Assembly: GCA_045594645.1 (NCBI GenBank)
Contig: JAZNYY010000089.1
Span: 1 to 18,539 of the forward strand
DNA: 18,539 nucleotides
Reading direction: 5' to 3'
Origin: Fimenecus sp045594645
Lineage (GTDB): Bacteria > Bacillota > Clostridia > Oscillospirales > Acutalibacteraceae
Notes under the pieces: generated by a model
What the model was told of the DNA's origin: nothing
The model's database searches: none
What the model saw: the letters and a program-made list of their open reading frames with translations, nothing else
Shown here: piece by piece, positions 6,619 to 12,654 of the stretch
Layout: every line of letters starts with the position of its first letter
Position numbering within the stretch: the first letter of the stretch is position 1
Position numbers and translations under genes: made by a program

Positions 6619-8859
6619 ATGGCACGAAAAAAGAAACCCGTTGAAACCGAAATCACCGAAGAGCAACTTAATGCCCATATTATCGGTGCGGGCGAGGTTG
6701 TAACTCAAAATATTACACATACTCTTGAAACAAACTTTATGCCATACGCAATGAGCGTAATTGTATCCCGTGCAATCCCCGAAATTGACGGCTTTAAGCC
6801 CTCTCACAGAAAATTGCTTTATACAATGTATAAAATGGGACTTTTGAATGGCAACAGAGTAAAATCAGCAAATATTGTTGGTAGAACTATGCAGTTAAAC
6901 CCCCATGGTGATGCCGCAATCTACGAAACAATGGTGCGTTTATCCCGCGGTAATGAAAGCTTGTTGCACCCTTATGTTGATTCAAAGGGTAACTTCGGTA
7001 AGGCATATTCAAAAAATATGGTTTTCGCCGCATCCCGTTATACTGAGGCAAAGCTTGAGGCAATTTCTGCCGAGCTTTTCCGTGATATTGATAAGGATAC
7101 AGTTGATTTTGTGGATAACTATGACGCCACAATGCAAGAGCCCACATTGTTGCCCGTTTCATTCCCGTCAGTGCTTGTAAATGCAAATACAGGTATTGCC
7201 GTTGGTATGGCATCTTCAATCTGTTCATTCAATCTTCGCGAAATCTGTGAAACCACAATCGGACTTATCAAAAACCCCGATTTTGATGTAATGGAAACTC
7301 TTAAAGCCCCCGATTTTATCGGCGGTGGTAAGATTATCTATGACGAGCGTCAGATGAGCGAGATTTACCGTACAGGCCGTGGTGGCTTTAAGGTAAGAGC
7401 AAAATATACTTATGACAAGGCGAATAATTGTATCGATATTACTGAAATCCCGCCAACAACTACTGCCGAGGCAATAATCGACAAGATTATCGAGCGCGTA
7501 AAGGCAAACGCAATCCGTGAAATCAGTGATATCCGTGACGAAACCGATAAAAAAGGTCTTAAAATCACAATCGACCTTAAACGCGGTACAGATGCGGATA
7601 AACTTATGCAAAAGCTTTATAAAATGACACCACTTGAAGATACCTTCTCTTGTAATTTCAATGTGCTCATTGCAGGTGTTCCGCAGGTGCTGGGTGTTGC
7701 CGATATGCTCACAGAATGGATTGCATTCCGTACAGAGTGTGTAAATCGCAGAGTTTATTTTGATTTGACTAAGGCAAAGGATAAACTGCATCTTTTATTG
7801 GGACTTCAAAAAATTCTTCTCGATATTGACAAGGCAATCAAGATTGTTCGTGAAACTGAAGAAGAGGCAGAGGTAGTGCCAAACTTGATGATTGGCTTCG
7901 GCATTGATAAGATTCAGGCTGAATATGTTGCTGAAATCAAGCTCCGTCACCTCAACCGCGAATATATCCTCAAGCGTCTTAATGATGTCGAAGACCTTAA
8001 AAAGCAGATAGAGGATATGGAAGATATTCTCGCAAATAAAGCAAGAGTTAAAAAGATTATCGTAAACGAGCTTAAAAATATTGCCGATAAATACGGTAAG
8101 GACCGCCGTTCTGAGATTATCTACGCTCAAGAGGTTGAAGAAGAAAAGGTTGAAATCGAAGAAATTCCCGATTATGCAGTTACTCTTTTCTTCACAAAAG
8201 AGGGATATTTCAAGAAAATTACTCCCTTGTCGCTTCGTATGAGTGGTGAGCATAAGCTTAAAGAGAATGATGAAATTATTTCAACTGTTGAAACTACAAA
8301 TAGTACAGAGCTTTTGTTCTTCACTAATAAGTGTCAGGTTTATAAGTCAAGAGCAAGCGAATTTGATGATACAAAAGCAAGTGTGCTTGGCGATTTCGTG
8401 GCTTCAAAGCTTTCAATGGAAGAGGGCGAAACCGCAATTTCAATGGTGGTGCTCAAAGAATATAAGGGGTATATGCTCTTCTTCTTTGAAAACGGCAAGG
8501 TTGCAAAGGTTGATATTTCAGCATATGAAACCAAGACTAACCGTAAAAAGCTGATTAAGGCATATTCTGATAAGAGCCCATTGGTAGCAGCCGTGTATAT
8601 CCCGCAGGATAAAGAGCTTGTAATGAAATCTACCGCAGGCAGATATTTGCTCTTTAATTCGGGCGCAATCTCGGCAAAGACCACAAAAGATAGCCAAGGC
8701 GTTGCAGTAATGAGCCTTAAGAAAGGTCACCGCGTTGATACCGTCACCGATTTCACCGATGGTATGTTCGCAAAGCCCAGTCGCTACAGAACAAAGAACC
8801 TTCCCGCAAACGGAGCAATCTTAAGCGCAGAGGACCAAGGCGAACAACTCACTTTTTAA
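6619..8859 (+). CDS. Type IIA topoisomerase A subunit (ParC-like)
   Basis: This is the DNA-breaking and rejoining subunit that pairs with the B subunit at 4152-6137. The start at 6619 is set by AAGGAGA (6606-6612); a TTG-initiated extension to 6592 would lie inside the heptad repeat. The 746 residues contain the winged-helix breakage domain with YAMSVIVSRAIPEIDGFKPSHRK (about 43-64, split here into YAMSVIVSRAIPEIDG and FKPSHRK), NPHGDAAIYE (94-103) and the catalytic Tyr141 in AASRYTEAKL. The tower and coiled coil follow (to about residue 510), then a beta-pinwheel C-terminal domain (about 525-740). No GyrA box (QRRGGKG-like) is visible; the nearest place reads KDSQGVAVMSL. That argues for relaxing or decatenating activity rather than gyrase supercoiling. 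The position equivalent to E. coli GyrA Ser83 is Ala99 and that of Asp87 is Glu103. Confidence 0.88.
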   Translation: MARKKKPVETEITEEQLNAHIIGAGEVVTQNITHTLETNFMPYAMSVIVSRAIPEIDGFKPSHRKLLYTMYKMGLLNGNRVKSANIVGRTMQLNPHGDAAIYETMVRLSRGNESLLHPYVDSKGNFGKAYSKNMVFAASRYTEAKLEAISAELFRDIDKDTVDFVDNYDATMQEPTLLPVSFPSVLVNANTGIAVGMASSICSFNLREICETTIGLIKNPDFDVMETLKAPDFIGGGKIIYDERQMSEIYRTGRGGFKVRAKYTYDKANNCIDITEIPPTTTAEAIIDKIIERVKANAIREISDIRDETDKKGLKITIDLKRGTDADKLMQKLYKMTPLEDTFSCNFNVLIAGVPQVLGVADMLTEWIAFRTECVNRRVYFDLTKAKDKLHLLLGLQKILLDIDKAIKIVRETEEEAEVVPNLMIGFGIDKIQAEYVAEIKLRHLNREYILKRLNDVEDLKKQIEDMEDILANKARVKKIIVNELKNIADKYGKDRRSEIIYAQEVEEEKVEIEEIPDYAVTLFFTKEGYFKKITPLSLRMSGEHKLKENDEIISTVETTNSTELLFFTNKCQVYKSRASEFDDTKASVLGDFVASKLSMEEGETAISMVVLKEYKGYMLFFFENGKVAKVDISAYETKTNRKKLIKAYSDKSPLVAAVYIPQDKELVMKSTAGRYLLFNSGAISAKTTKDSQGVAVMSLKKGHRVDTVTDFTDGMFAKPSRYRTKNLPANGAILSAEDQGEQLTF

Positions 8860-8890
8860 GTGCAAAACTAAAAATGCAAAGTGCAAAATG
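8860..8890 (-). repeat. Solo heptad-repeat end
   Basis: Imperfect 7-base units of the GCAAARY kind (GTGCAAAACTAAAAATGCAA and on to TGCAAAATG), in the same orientation as the left arm at 6138-6169. It begins directly after the stop of the A-subunit gene and runs straight into palindromic unit copy 5. Confidence 0.6.
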
Positions 8891-8924
8891 TAGGGGACGC
8901 CGACTCGGCGTCCCGTTTTCTTTT
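8889..8924 (+). terminator. Palindromic unit copy 5 acting as terminator
   Basis: TGTAGGGG followed by GGGACGCCG (8894-8902) pairing with CGGCGTCCC (8906-8914) across ACT, then GTTTTCTTTT. It is a member of the TGTAGGG family. Its strong GC stem and T-rich tail 30 bases after the topoisomerase A stop would work as a Rho-independent terminator. Confidence 0.75.
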
Positions 8925-8927
8925 ATA

Positions 8928-8956
8928 TTGACAATATAAATTGAAAATGATATATT
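8928..8956 (+). promoter_or_regulatory. Promoter of the membrane-anchored hypothetical gene
   Basis: TTGACA (8928-8933), a 17-base spacer and TATATT (8951-8956), 35 bases before the ATG. AAAGGGG (8976-8982) is the ribosome binding site. Confidence 0.75.
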
Positions 8957-8990
8957 TGATTTAAGATATTTTAATAAAGGGGATTACAAA

Positions 8991-9797
8991 ATGAAAAAGT
9001 CTGTTAAGATAATCGTTGTTGCATTAATTGTTGCTTTCGCCGTGGTTTTTATTGCTTTTTTTGCTAATTCATTATTCGGTAATCCCATTTCCAAACATCT
9101 TGCTAAAAATACTGCACTTGAATATGTAGAAGAAAATTACCCGAATAGCGATTGCCATATTGAAGATATATATTTTGATTCAAAATACGGAGATTACCAA
9201 GTGCACATTATATCTTCCACAGATGATAATATAGACTTCTCTTTGTTTATTTCACAAAGCGGTAATTTAAATTTAATTGAATATTGGAAAACTCCAACTT
9301 CAGCCGAAAGTGCAACTCCGTTAACCGAAGAAGAAATTAAAGAATTGTTTTTAGAAGCTCACAAATTATATGTTGATTGGTCATCTCCCGTTGCAAAATA
9401 TCTGAACGCTGATTGGGATAAAACCACAACAATCGACGGCGTTGAGTATTTTGAAGTTATTCCAAACGAAATTAATTCTGTTGACGAATTGAAAAAAGAA
9501 TATGAAAAATACTTCAGCGAAGAAATAATTAAAGAAAATATCGACAGATATTATTTAATGCATAACGGCAAAATGTATGGCAATGCAGTGCTCATTGAGG
9601 GTGCAGATTTTCCTTGGGATAGTCATAGACTTACTGTAAAAACCAATTCTAACACTGAATGTACCTTTACAGTTAAATCAACAATTGAAAATTCGTATAA
9701 CGAGTTGGATTACAAATTAAAAGTAATCGACGGCGAATGGAAATTCACAGAAGTATTCAATTGGGTAACAATTGACGAAAACTTCAAGCTTTCGTAA
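8991..9797 (+). CDS. Membrane-anchored extracytoplasmic protein, IseA/YfjL-like
   Basis: The 268-residue protein starts with lysines and one hydrophobic segment (about residues 6-29), with no lipobox cysteine. It is therefore probably a signal-anchored protein facing outward. Two regions follow. One is a small domain (about 33-95) starting NPISKHLAKNTALEYVEENY, which resembles the YfjL-like N-terminal domain. The other (about 112-262) is acidic, with the pattern INSVDELKKEYEKYFSEEI, YYLMHNGKMYG, then beta strands ending DGEWKFTEVFNW. The second region recalls the IseA (YoeB) family of DL-endopeptidase inhibitors, which bind cell-wall hydrolases outside the cell. That similarity comes from my reading of the pattern and has not been tested. 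The gene has its own promoter and stands alone between topoisomerase A and secG. Confidence 0.8.
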   Translation: MKKSVKIIVVALIVAFAVVFIAFFANSLFGNPISKHLAKNTALEYVEENYPNSDCHIEDIYFDSKYGDYQVHIISSTDDNIDFSLFISQSGNLNLIEYWKTPTSAESATPLTEEEIKELFLEAHKLYVDWSSPVAKYLNADWDKTTTIDGVEYFEVIPNEINSVDELKKEYEKYFSEEIIKENIDRYYLMHNGKMYGNAVLIEGADFPWDSHRLTVKTNSNTECTFTVKSTIENSYNELDYKLKVIDGEWKFTEVFNWVTIDENFKLS

Positions 9798-9805
9798 TAA
9801 ACAAA

Positions 9806-9829
9806 ACCGACCGCAATGAAGCGGTCGGT
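9806..9829. terminator. Hairpin with its T-tract on the - strand
   Basis: ACCGACCGC (9806-9814) pairs with GCGGTCGGT (9821-9829). On the + strand the hairpin follows the stop at 9797 but is not followed by T residues. On the - strand it is followed by TTTTGTTTATT, so as an intrinsic terminator it points toward the hypothetical gene. It may protect or define the 3' end on the + strand. Confidence 0.5.
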
Positions 9830-9940
9830 GCAGACAGCAAACACAAACGCAAATTAAATACTTACCGTCTGCAAAATTATTATGTGAAATAAAAGTTTTT
9901 AAATTCATTGAAAAAAATTCCACTTTTTATAAAAAAACAC

Positions 9941-9969
9941 TTGCATTTTTTAATATGTTGTGTTAGAAT
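9941..9969 (+). promoter_or_regulatory. Promoter of secG
   Basis: TTGCAT (9941-9946), a 17-base spacer and TAGAAT (9964-9969), with TG one base upstream of the -10 box (extended -10). It places the start site near 9976, ruling out a GTG start at 9960. Confidence 0.7.
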
Positions 9970-10010
9970 ATCAAGGCTATGAAATCTACAGAGTTTGGAG
10001 GTTACGCGAA

Positions 10011-10265
10011 ATGTCAGCACTTCATATTGTTTTTGGTATCTTACTTATAATTTTGGCAATACTTATTGTTGTACTTGTTCTTTTGCAAGAAAGCAATCAG
10101 CAGGGACTTTCTGGTGCTATTTCTGGCGGTTCTTCCGAATCTTTCTTCGGTAAAAACAAGGGCAGAACTGATGAGGCTAAAAAAGCTTTCTTAACAAAAG
10201 TTCTTACAGCAGTGTTCTGTGTGCTTGTTGTTGCATCAACACTTGTGATGCTTTTTGTAAAATAA
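10011..10265 (+). CDS. secG: Preprotein translocase subunit SecG
   Basis: SecG is the small auxiliary membrane subunit of the SecYEG channel and assists protein export. From the ATG at 10011 the protein has 84 residues, the family length. It has a first membrane helix (about residues 4-22, HIVFGILLIILAILIVVLVL), the conserved connection LLQESNQQGLSGAISGGSSESFFGKNKGRT, and a second helix (about 59-82). The start is fixed by GGAGG (9997-10001), 9 bases upstream. A longer reading from 9960 would begin inside the promoter. In related Firmicutes secG is often followed by rnr and smpB; here a tRNA gene follows instead. Confidence 0.95.
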   Translation: MSALHIVFGILLIILAILIVVLVLLQESNQQGLSGAISGGSSESFFGKNKGRTDEAKKAFLTKVLTAVFCVLVVASTLVMLFVK

Positions 10266-10271
10266 AAAACA

Positions 10272-10289
10272 ACCCGATGTTAATCGGGT
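10272..10289. terminator. Hairpin between secG and tRNA-Lys, T-tract on - strand
   Basis: ACCCGAT (10272-10278) pairs with ATCGGGT (10283-10289) across GTTA. The T-rich tail (TTGTTTTTTATT) lies on the - strand only. On the + strand it lies between the secG stop and the mature 5' end of the tRNA, so secG and the tRNA may share a transcript. Confidence 0.5.
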
Positions 10290-10295
10290 GAATAT

Positions 10296-10371
10296 GATCC
10301 ACTAGCTCAGTTGGCAGAGCACTTGACTTTTAATCAAGGTGTCCGGAGTTCGAATCTCCGGTGGATCACCA
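10296..10371 (+). tRNA. tRNA-Lys (anticodon UUU)
   Basis: A complete cloverleaf: acceptor GATCCAC (10296-10302) with GTGGATC (10361-10367), D arm GCTC...GAGC, anticodon stem CTTGA (10322-10326) and TCAAG around loop CTTTTAA (anticodon TTT at 10329-10331), and T arm CGGAG/CTCCG around TTCGAAT. The discriminator A and an encoded CCA (10369-10371) complete it. It decodes AAA and AAG lysine codons. Its last 22 bases are repeated at 10545-10566. Confidence 0.98.
10350..10371 (+). repeat. Direct repeat 1, inside tRNA-Lys 3' end
   Basis: The 22 bases from the T-loop to the encoded CCA are identical to 10545-10566. This is the tRNA part commonly used as an attachment core by tyrosine integrases. Confidence 0.9.
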
Positions 10372-10380
10372 AATAGAAAA

Positions 10381-10406
10381 GGCAGGTCAAAAGACCTGTC
10401 TTTTTT
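10381..10406 (+). terminator. Terminator of tRNA-Lys
   Basis: GGCAGGTC (10381-10388) and GACCTGTC (10393-10400), one G-U pair, loop AAAA, followed by TTTTTTATTT. It lies ten bases after the tRNA. Confidence 0.92.
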
Positions 10407-10544
10407 ATTTGCTTTATTTTTCTGGAGATTCGAACTCGCGAGAGTTTTTGCGTTAAGAAAATGATGCAGTGCATCATTTTTAGCAAAAAGCGGTGAAGGC
10501 GTAAGCCGAGCCAATAGTATGCGAGGCGAAGCCGAAGCAGACGG

Positions 10545-10566
10545 TCGAATCTCCGGTGGATCACCA
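10545..10566 (+). repeat. Direct repeat 2, isolated tRNA-Lys 3' end
   Basis: A 22-base exact copy of 10350-10371 including CCA. The bases upstream do not fold as the rest of a tRNA, so this is a fragment, as expected for an att-type duplication. Confidence 0.88.
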
Positions 10567-10569
10567 CTT

Positions 10570-10630
10570 AAAAAACCTCGTAAACCCTTTAAAATTGGGG
10601 AATGCGAGGTTTTTCTTTTTGCCACAAAAC
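10570..10630. terminator. Bidirectional terminator
   Basis: AAAAACCTCG (10571-10580) pairs with CGAGGTTTTT (10615-10624), with an inner CCC/GGG stem in the loop. T-rich tails lie on both strands. It separates the + strand tRNA region from the - strand kinase gene ending at 10649. Confidence 0.8.
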
Positions 10631-10648
10631 ACCCCTTGTGGCTGATTT

Positions 10649-11569
10649 TTAATACTTTGCCATTGCTTTTTTTAGGCGGTTATTATTTTGTATTTCCCAC
10701 ACGGGCACGATGAGTCCGCCTTTGAGGCGCATTGAGTTTTCGTGGAGTGCACCGTAAAATGCTACCTTGAAATCGCAATGTTCACTCATTTCGCACTTTG
10801 ATTTGTAGGTGTCATAAAGTTTATAGGCATTTCCCCACATATTGAGAAATTGGAACAAATCATATTCGCGGTCAGCCCACATTGAACCGCAGGGGTCAAT
10901 AAATCCCGTAAGTTTCATAGTCTTGGGGTCTGCCATAATGTTCATAATGTTAAGGTCGCCGTGAATAAGCACGGGGCTTTCGGGCTCATTTGCAACTTCT
11001 TTGAAAATATCAAGTCCACGGCAAAGTAAATCATAGTTTTTCTTACTGTATTTACCCTCGGCCATTAACTTTTTAAGCCCTGTAAGGTCGCGTGACACCT
11101 TGGTGTCTATGTAAAACTCTTTCCAACTGTCATAAGTCGCATTTTCAAGATAACCGAATTTCTCACCCTTGACACTGTGCCATTGCAACATTCCGTCAAC
11201 CACATCGTTTGCGAATGCCTGCTTTTGAGCCTTGCTTTTCAAGAGGAATGACGGGTCAAGTGCATTTTTGCCGTCAATGAAGCTCATACACAAAACTGCG
11301 ATTTCATCATCGTTGTGAGTAAAATACACTTGTGGCATTTTAACGCTTGTGTTCGCACCAAGAAGCTTTAATTGCTCTGCCTCGGTCTTTTCCATTCCAC
11401 TCACATGATATGCTTTAAGAATGATAGTTTTACCGTCAGATTTTGTACATTTGTAAACCTTACCGAAGCTACCGCCACCGATGAATTTTAGATTGTCAAT
11501 GCGAGTATTCAGGTGTTCTTCTGCGATTTTCGGTAATTTTTCGAGTAAAAATTTATCGTTCAAGTTCAT
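10649..11569 (-). CDS. Fructosamine kinase / APH-like small-molecule kinase
   Basis: A 306-residue cytoplasmic kinase of the protein-kinase-like fold. It has a glycine loop GGGSFGKVYK (31-40), the ATP lysine in IILKAYH (K52), the catalytic HGDLNIMN (H203, D205, N210), and the metal aspartate in GFIDP (D225) followed by DREYDLFQF. HGDL plus FIDP...DRE.DL is the layout of fructosamine-3-kinase and aminoglycoside phosphotransferase relatives. The substrate may be a glycated amine, a sugar or an amino alcohol, and drug resistance should not be assumed. AAGGAG (11578-11583) precedes the ATG by 8 bases and lies inside the upstream hydrolase gene, whose end overlaps by 17 bases. The two are thus co-transcribed and coupled. 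Confidence 0.85.
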   Translation of the reverse strand: MNLNDKFLLEKLPKIAEEHLNTRIDNLKFIGGGSFGKVYKCTKSDGKTIILKAYHVSGMEKTEAEQLKLLGANTSVKMPQVYFTHNDDEIAVLCMSFIDGKNALDPSFLLKSKAQKQAFANDVVDGMLQWHSVKGEKFGYLENATYDSWKEFYIDTKVSRDLTGLKKLMAEGKYSKKNYDLLCRGLDIFKEVANEPESPVLIHGDLNIMNIMADPKTMKLTGFIDPCGSMWADREYDLFQFLNMWGNAYKLYDTYKSKCEMSEHCDFKVAFYGALHENSMRLKGGLIVPVWEIQNNNRLKKAMAKY

Positions 11570-12494
11570 TAGTTATACTCCTTATTCGATTAAAAACTTT
11601 CTTGTGTGCATCACGACTTTCGGGTAAAAATTGAATTAATTGAAAACAGTGAAACATACCATCATATTTGTAAAGTTCAACATTAACTCCTGATGCTTTC
11701 ATTAGCTCAAAAACTTGGTCATTGTCGCTTTCGTCCATTTCTGCACGGCCACATACTAAAGTAGTAGGCGGAAAACCCTTGAAATCCGCAAAAATAGGTG
11801 AGGCATAAGGATTTGTTCTGTCAATATTTTTAGCATAAGCCGAAATTCTATGTAGATAATCCCAATTATCCTCAATGGATTTGCGCTTTGCAATTCCGCC
11901 GAATGGGTCAAGATAAGCATTTTTCACTCTCGATTCACCGCTTGAAGTCATATCAGCCCAAAGTGAAAAGCAGACAATTTGTGAGGGGAGCGGATGTCCG
12001 TTGTCACGCAACCAGAGTGTAATTGTGACTGCCAAATTTGCACCTGCACTGTCACCGATTATGATGATATTTTCAGGCTTAATTCCACGCTCTAACATTT
12101 CAAGATAAACATCTTTTACATCAAGTAATTGTGCAGGGTGTTCGTATTGCGGAAAAGTTCTGTAATCAACACTCACCACCGTTGCACCGTCAAGTAAATT
12201 GCTGTATTTCTCGGCAAGTCGGCGGTACATATCAATAAGTTTCACTTTAAAACTTCCGCCGTGCAACAAAAGAATGACTTTGTCGGTATTGCAATTTTTA
12301 TTTTCAAGAATTTCATAGTAACAATTATTACATTTGTGCCGTGAAAATGTGAAATTCTTTGATGGCTTGTAATAGGATTTGAAATTCTTGGTTTTCTTGC
12401 CTGCTTTATTTGACATATTTGAATTGTCAACAAGAGGTGAATGGAAAACCGCCCTTAAACAAGCACATAAAATCTGTGATGTGACAGATTGCAT
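11553..12494 (-). CDS. Alpha/beta hydrolase, HSL (hydrolase_3) family
   Basis: A 313-residue esterase/lipase-like protein. Counted from the ATG at 12494, it shows the oxyanion motif LLLHGGS (75-81, HGGS in place of the usual HGGG), the nucleophile elbow GDSAGANL (Ser149), the acid region CGRAEMDESDND (about 248-259) and the histidine in GMFHCF (His282). An uncleaved or peripheral N-terminal stretch of about 55 residues leads in, including CNNC (55-58). I choose 12494 over the in-frame ATG at 12512 because GAGGTG (12500-12505) sits 5 bases before it. The substrate is not predictable. Promoter at 12534-12562; the kinase gene follows with a 17-base overlap. Confidence 0.87.
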   Translation of the reverse strand: MQSVTSQILCACLRAVFHSPLVDNSNMSNKAGKKTKNFKSYYKPSKNFTFSRHKCNNCYYEILENKNCNTDKVILLLHGGSFKVKLIDMYRRLAEKYSNLLDGATVVSVDYRTFPQYEHPAQLLDVKDVYLEMLERGIKPENIIIIGDSAGANLAVTITLWLRDNGHPLPSQIVCFSLWADMTSSGESRVKNAYLDPFGGIAKRKSIEDNWDYLHRISAYAKNIDRTNPYASPIFADFKGFPPTTLVCGRAEMDESDNDQVFELMKASGVNVELYKYDGMFHCFQLIQFLPESRDAHKKVFNRIRSITNELER

Positions 12495-12533
12495 ACTTAC
12501 ACCTCGTTTCAAATCTATTTTACCATATTTTTA

Positions 12534-12562
12534 ATTATATTATATCATTAAATTGATTTCAA
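12534..12562 (-). promoter_or_regulatory. Promoter of the hydrolase-kinase operon
   Basis: On the - strand TTGAAA (12557-12562), a 17-base spacer and TATAAT (12534-12539). Transcription would start near 12527, upstream of both possible starts. Confidence 0.72.
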
Positions 12563-12609
12563 TATAAAAGTATTATGGTTTGTTGTGACTATTCTTAATG
12601 AATAACATT

Positions 12610-12640
12610 AAAAAGACCGAACAGAAATTTCTGTTCGGTC
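12610..12640 (-). terminator. Terminator of nagB
   Basis: A perfect 13-bp self-complementary stem, GACCGAACAGAAA (12615-12627) with TTTCTGTTCGGTC (12628-12640), followed on the - strand by TTTTTAATG. It lies 14 bases after the nagB stop. Confidence 0.9.
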
Positions 12641-12654
12641 ATAATTTTTATGAA

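Larger units (their letters stand above)
10372..10566 (+). mobile_element. 195-bp candidate integration scar after tRNA-Lys
   Basis: The segment lies between the tRNA end and a second copy of the tRNA 3' end (10545-10566). It holds the tRNA terminator, a 14-base inverted copy of the T-arm (10424-10437), a small hairpin AACTC-GCGA-GAGTT (10433-10446) followed by TTT, a perfect palindrome AAAATGATGCA/TGCATCATTTT (about 10458-10480) and a GC-richer tract (about 10490-10544). No protein is encoded. It could be the remains of an excised or decayed element, or a short repeat that spreads next to tRNA genes. Confidence 0.45.

Noticed and set aside
7225..7791. 188-codon open frame antisense to topoisomerase A
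   Set aside because: It is a shadow of the strongly supported + strand gene, and its composition reflects the opposite codons.
9960..10010. Longer SecG starting at GTG 9960
   Set aside because: The GTG lies upstream of the -10 box, and the ATG at 10011 has GGAGG at the right distance.
10302..10625. 107-codon open frame on the - strand
   Set aside because: It runs antisense through tRNA-Lys and its duplicated 3' end (the GDPPEIRTPD and GDPPEIRP strings come from these copies) and across terminators. It has no sensible ribosome binding site.
10649..11569. Aminoglycoside resistance gene
   Set aside because: The kinase fold fits, but FIDP...DREYDL is closer to fructosamine kinases and the gene sits with a hydrolase, not with resistance or mobility genes.
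12495..12512. Six-residue extension of the HSL hydrolase
   Set aside because: The extension would overlap the GAGGTG site that serves the ATG at 12494.
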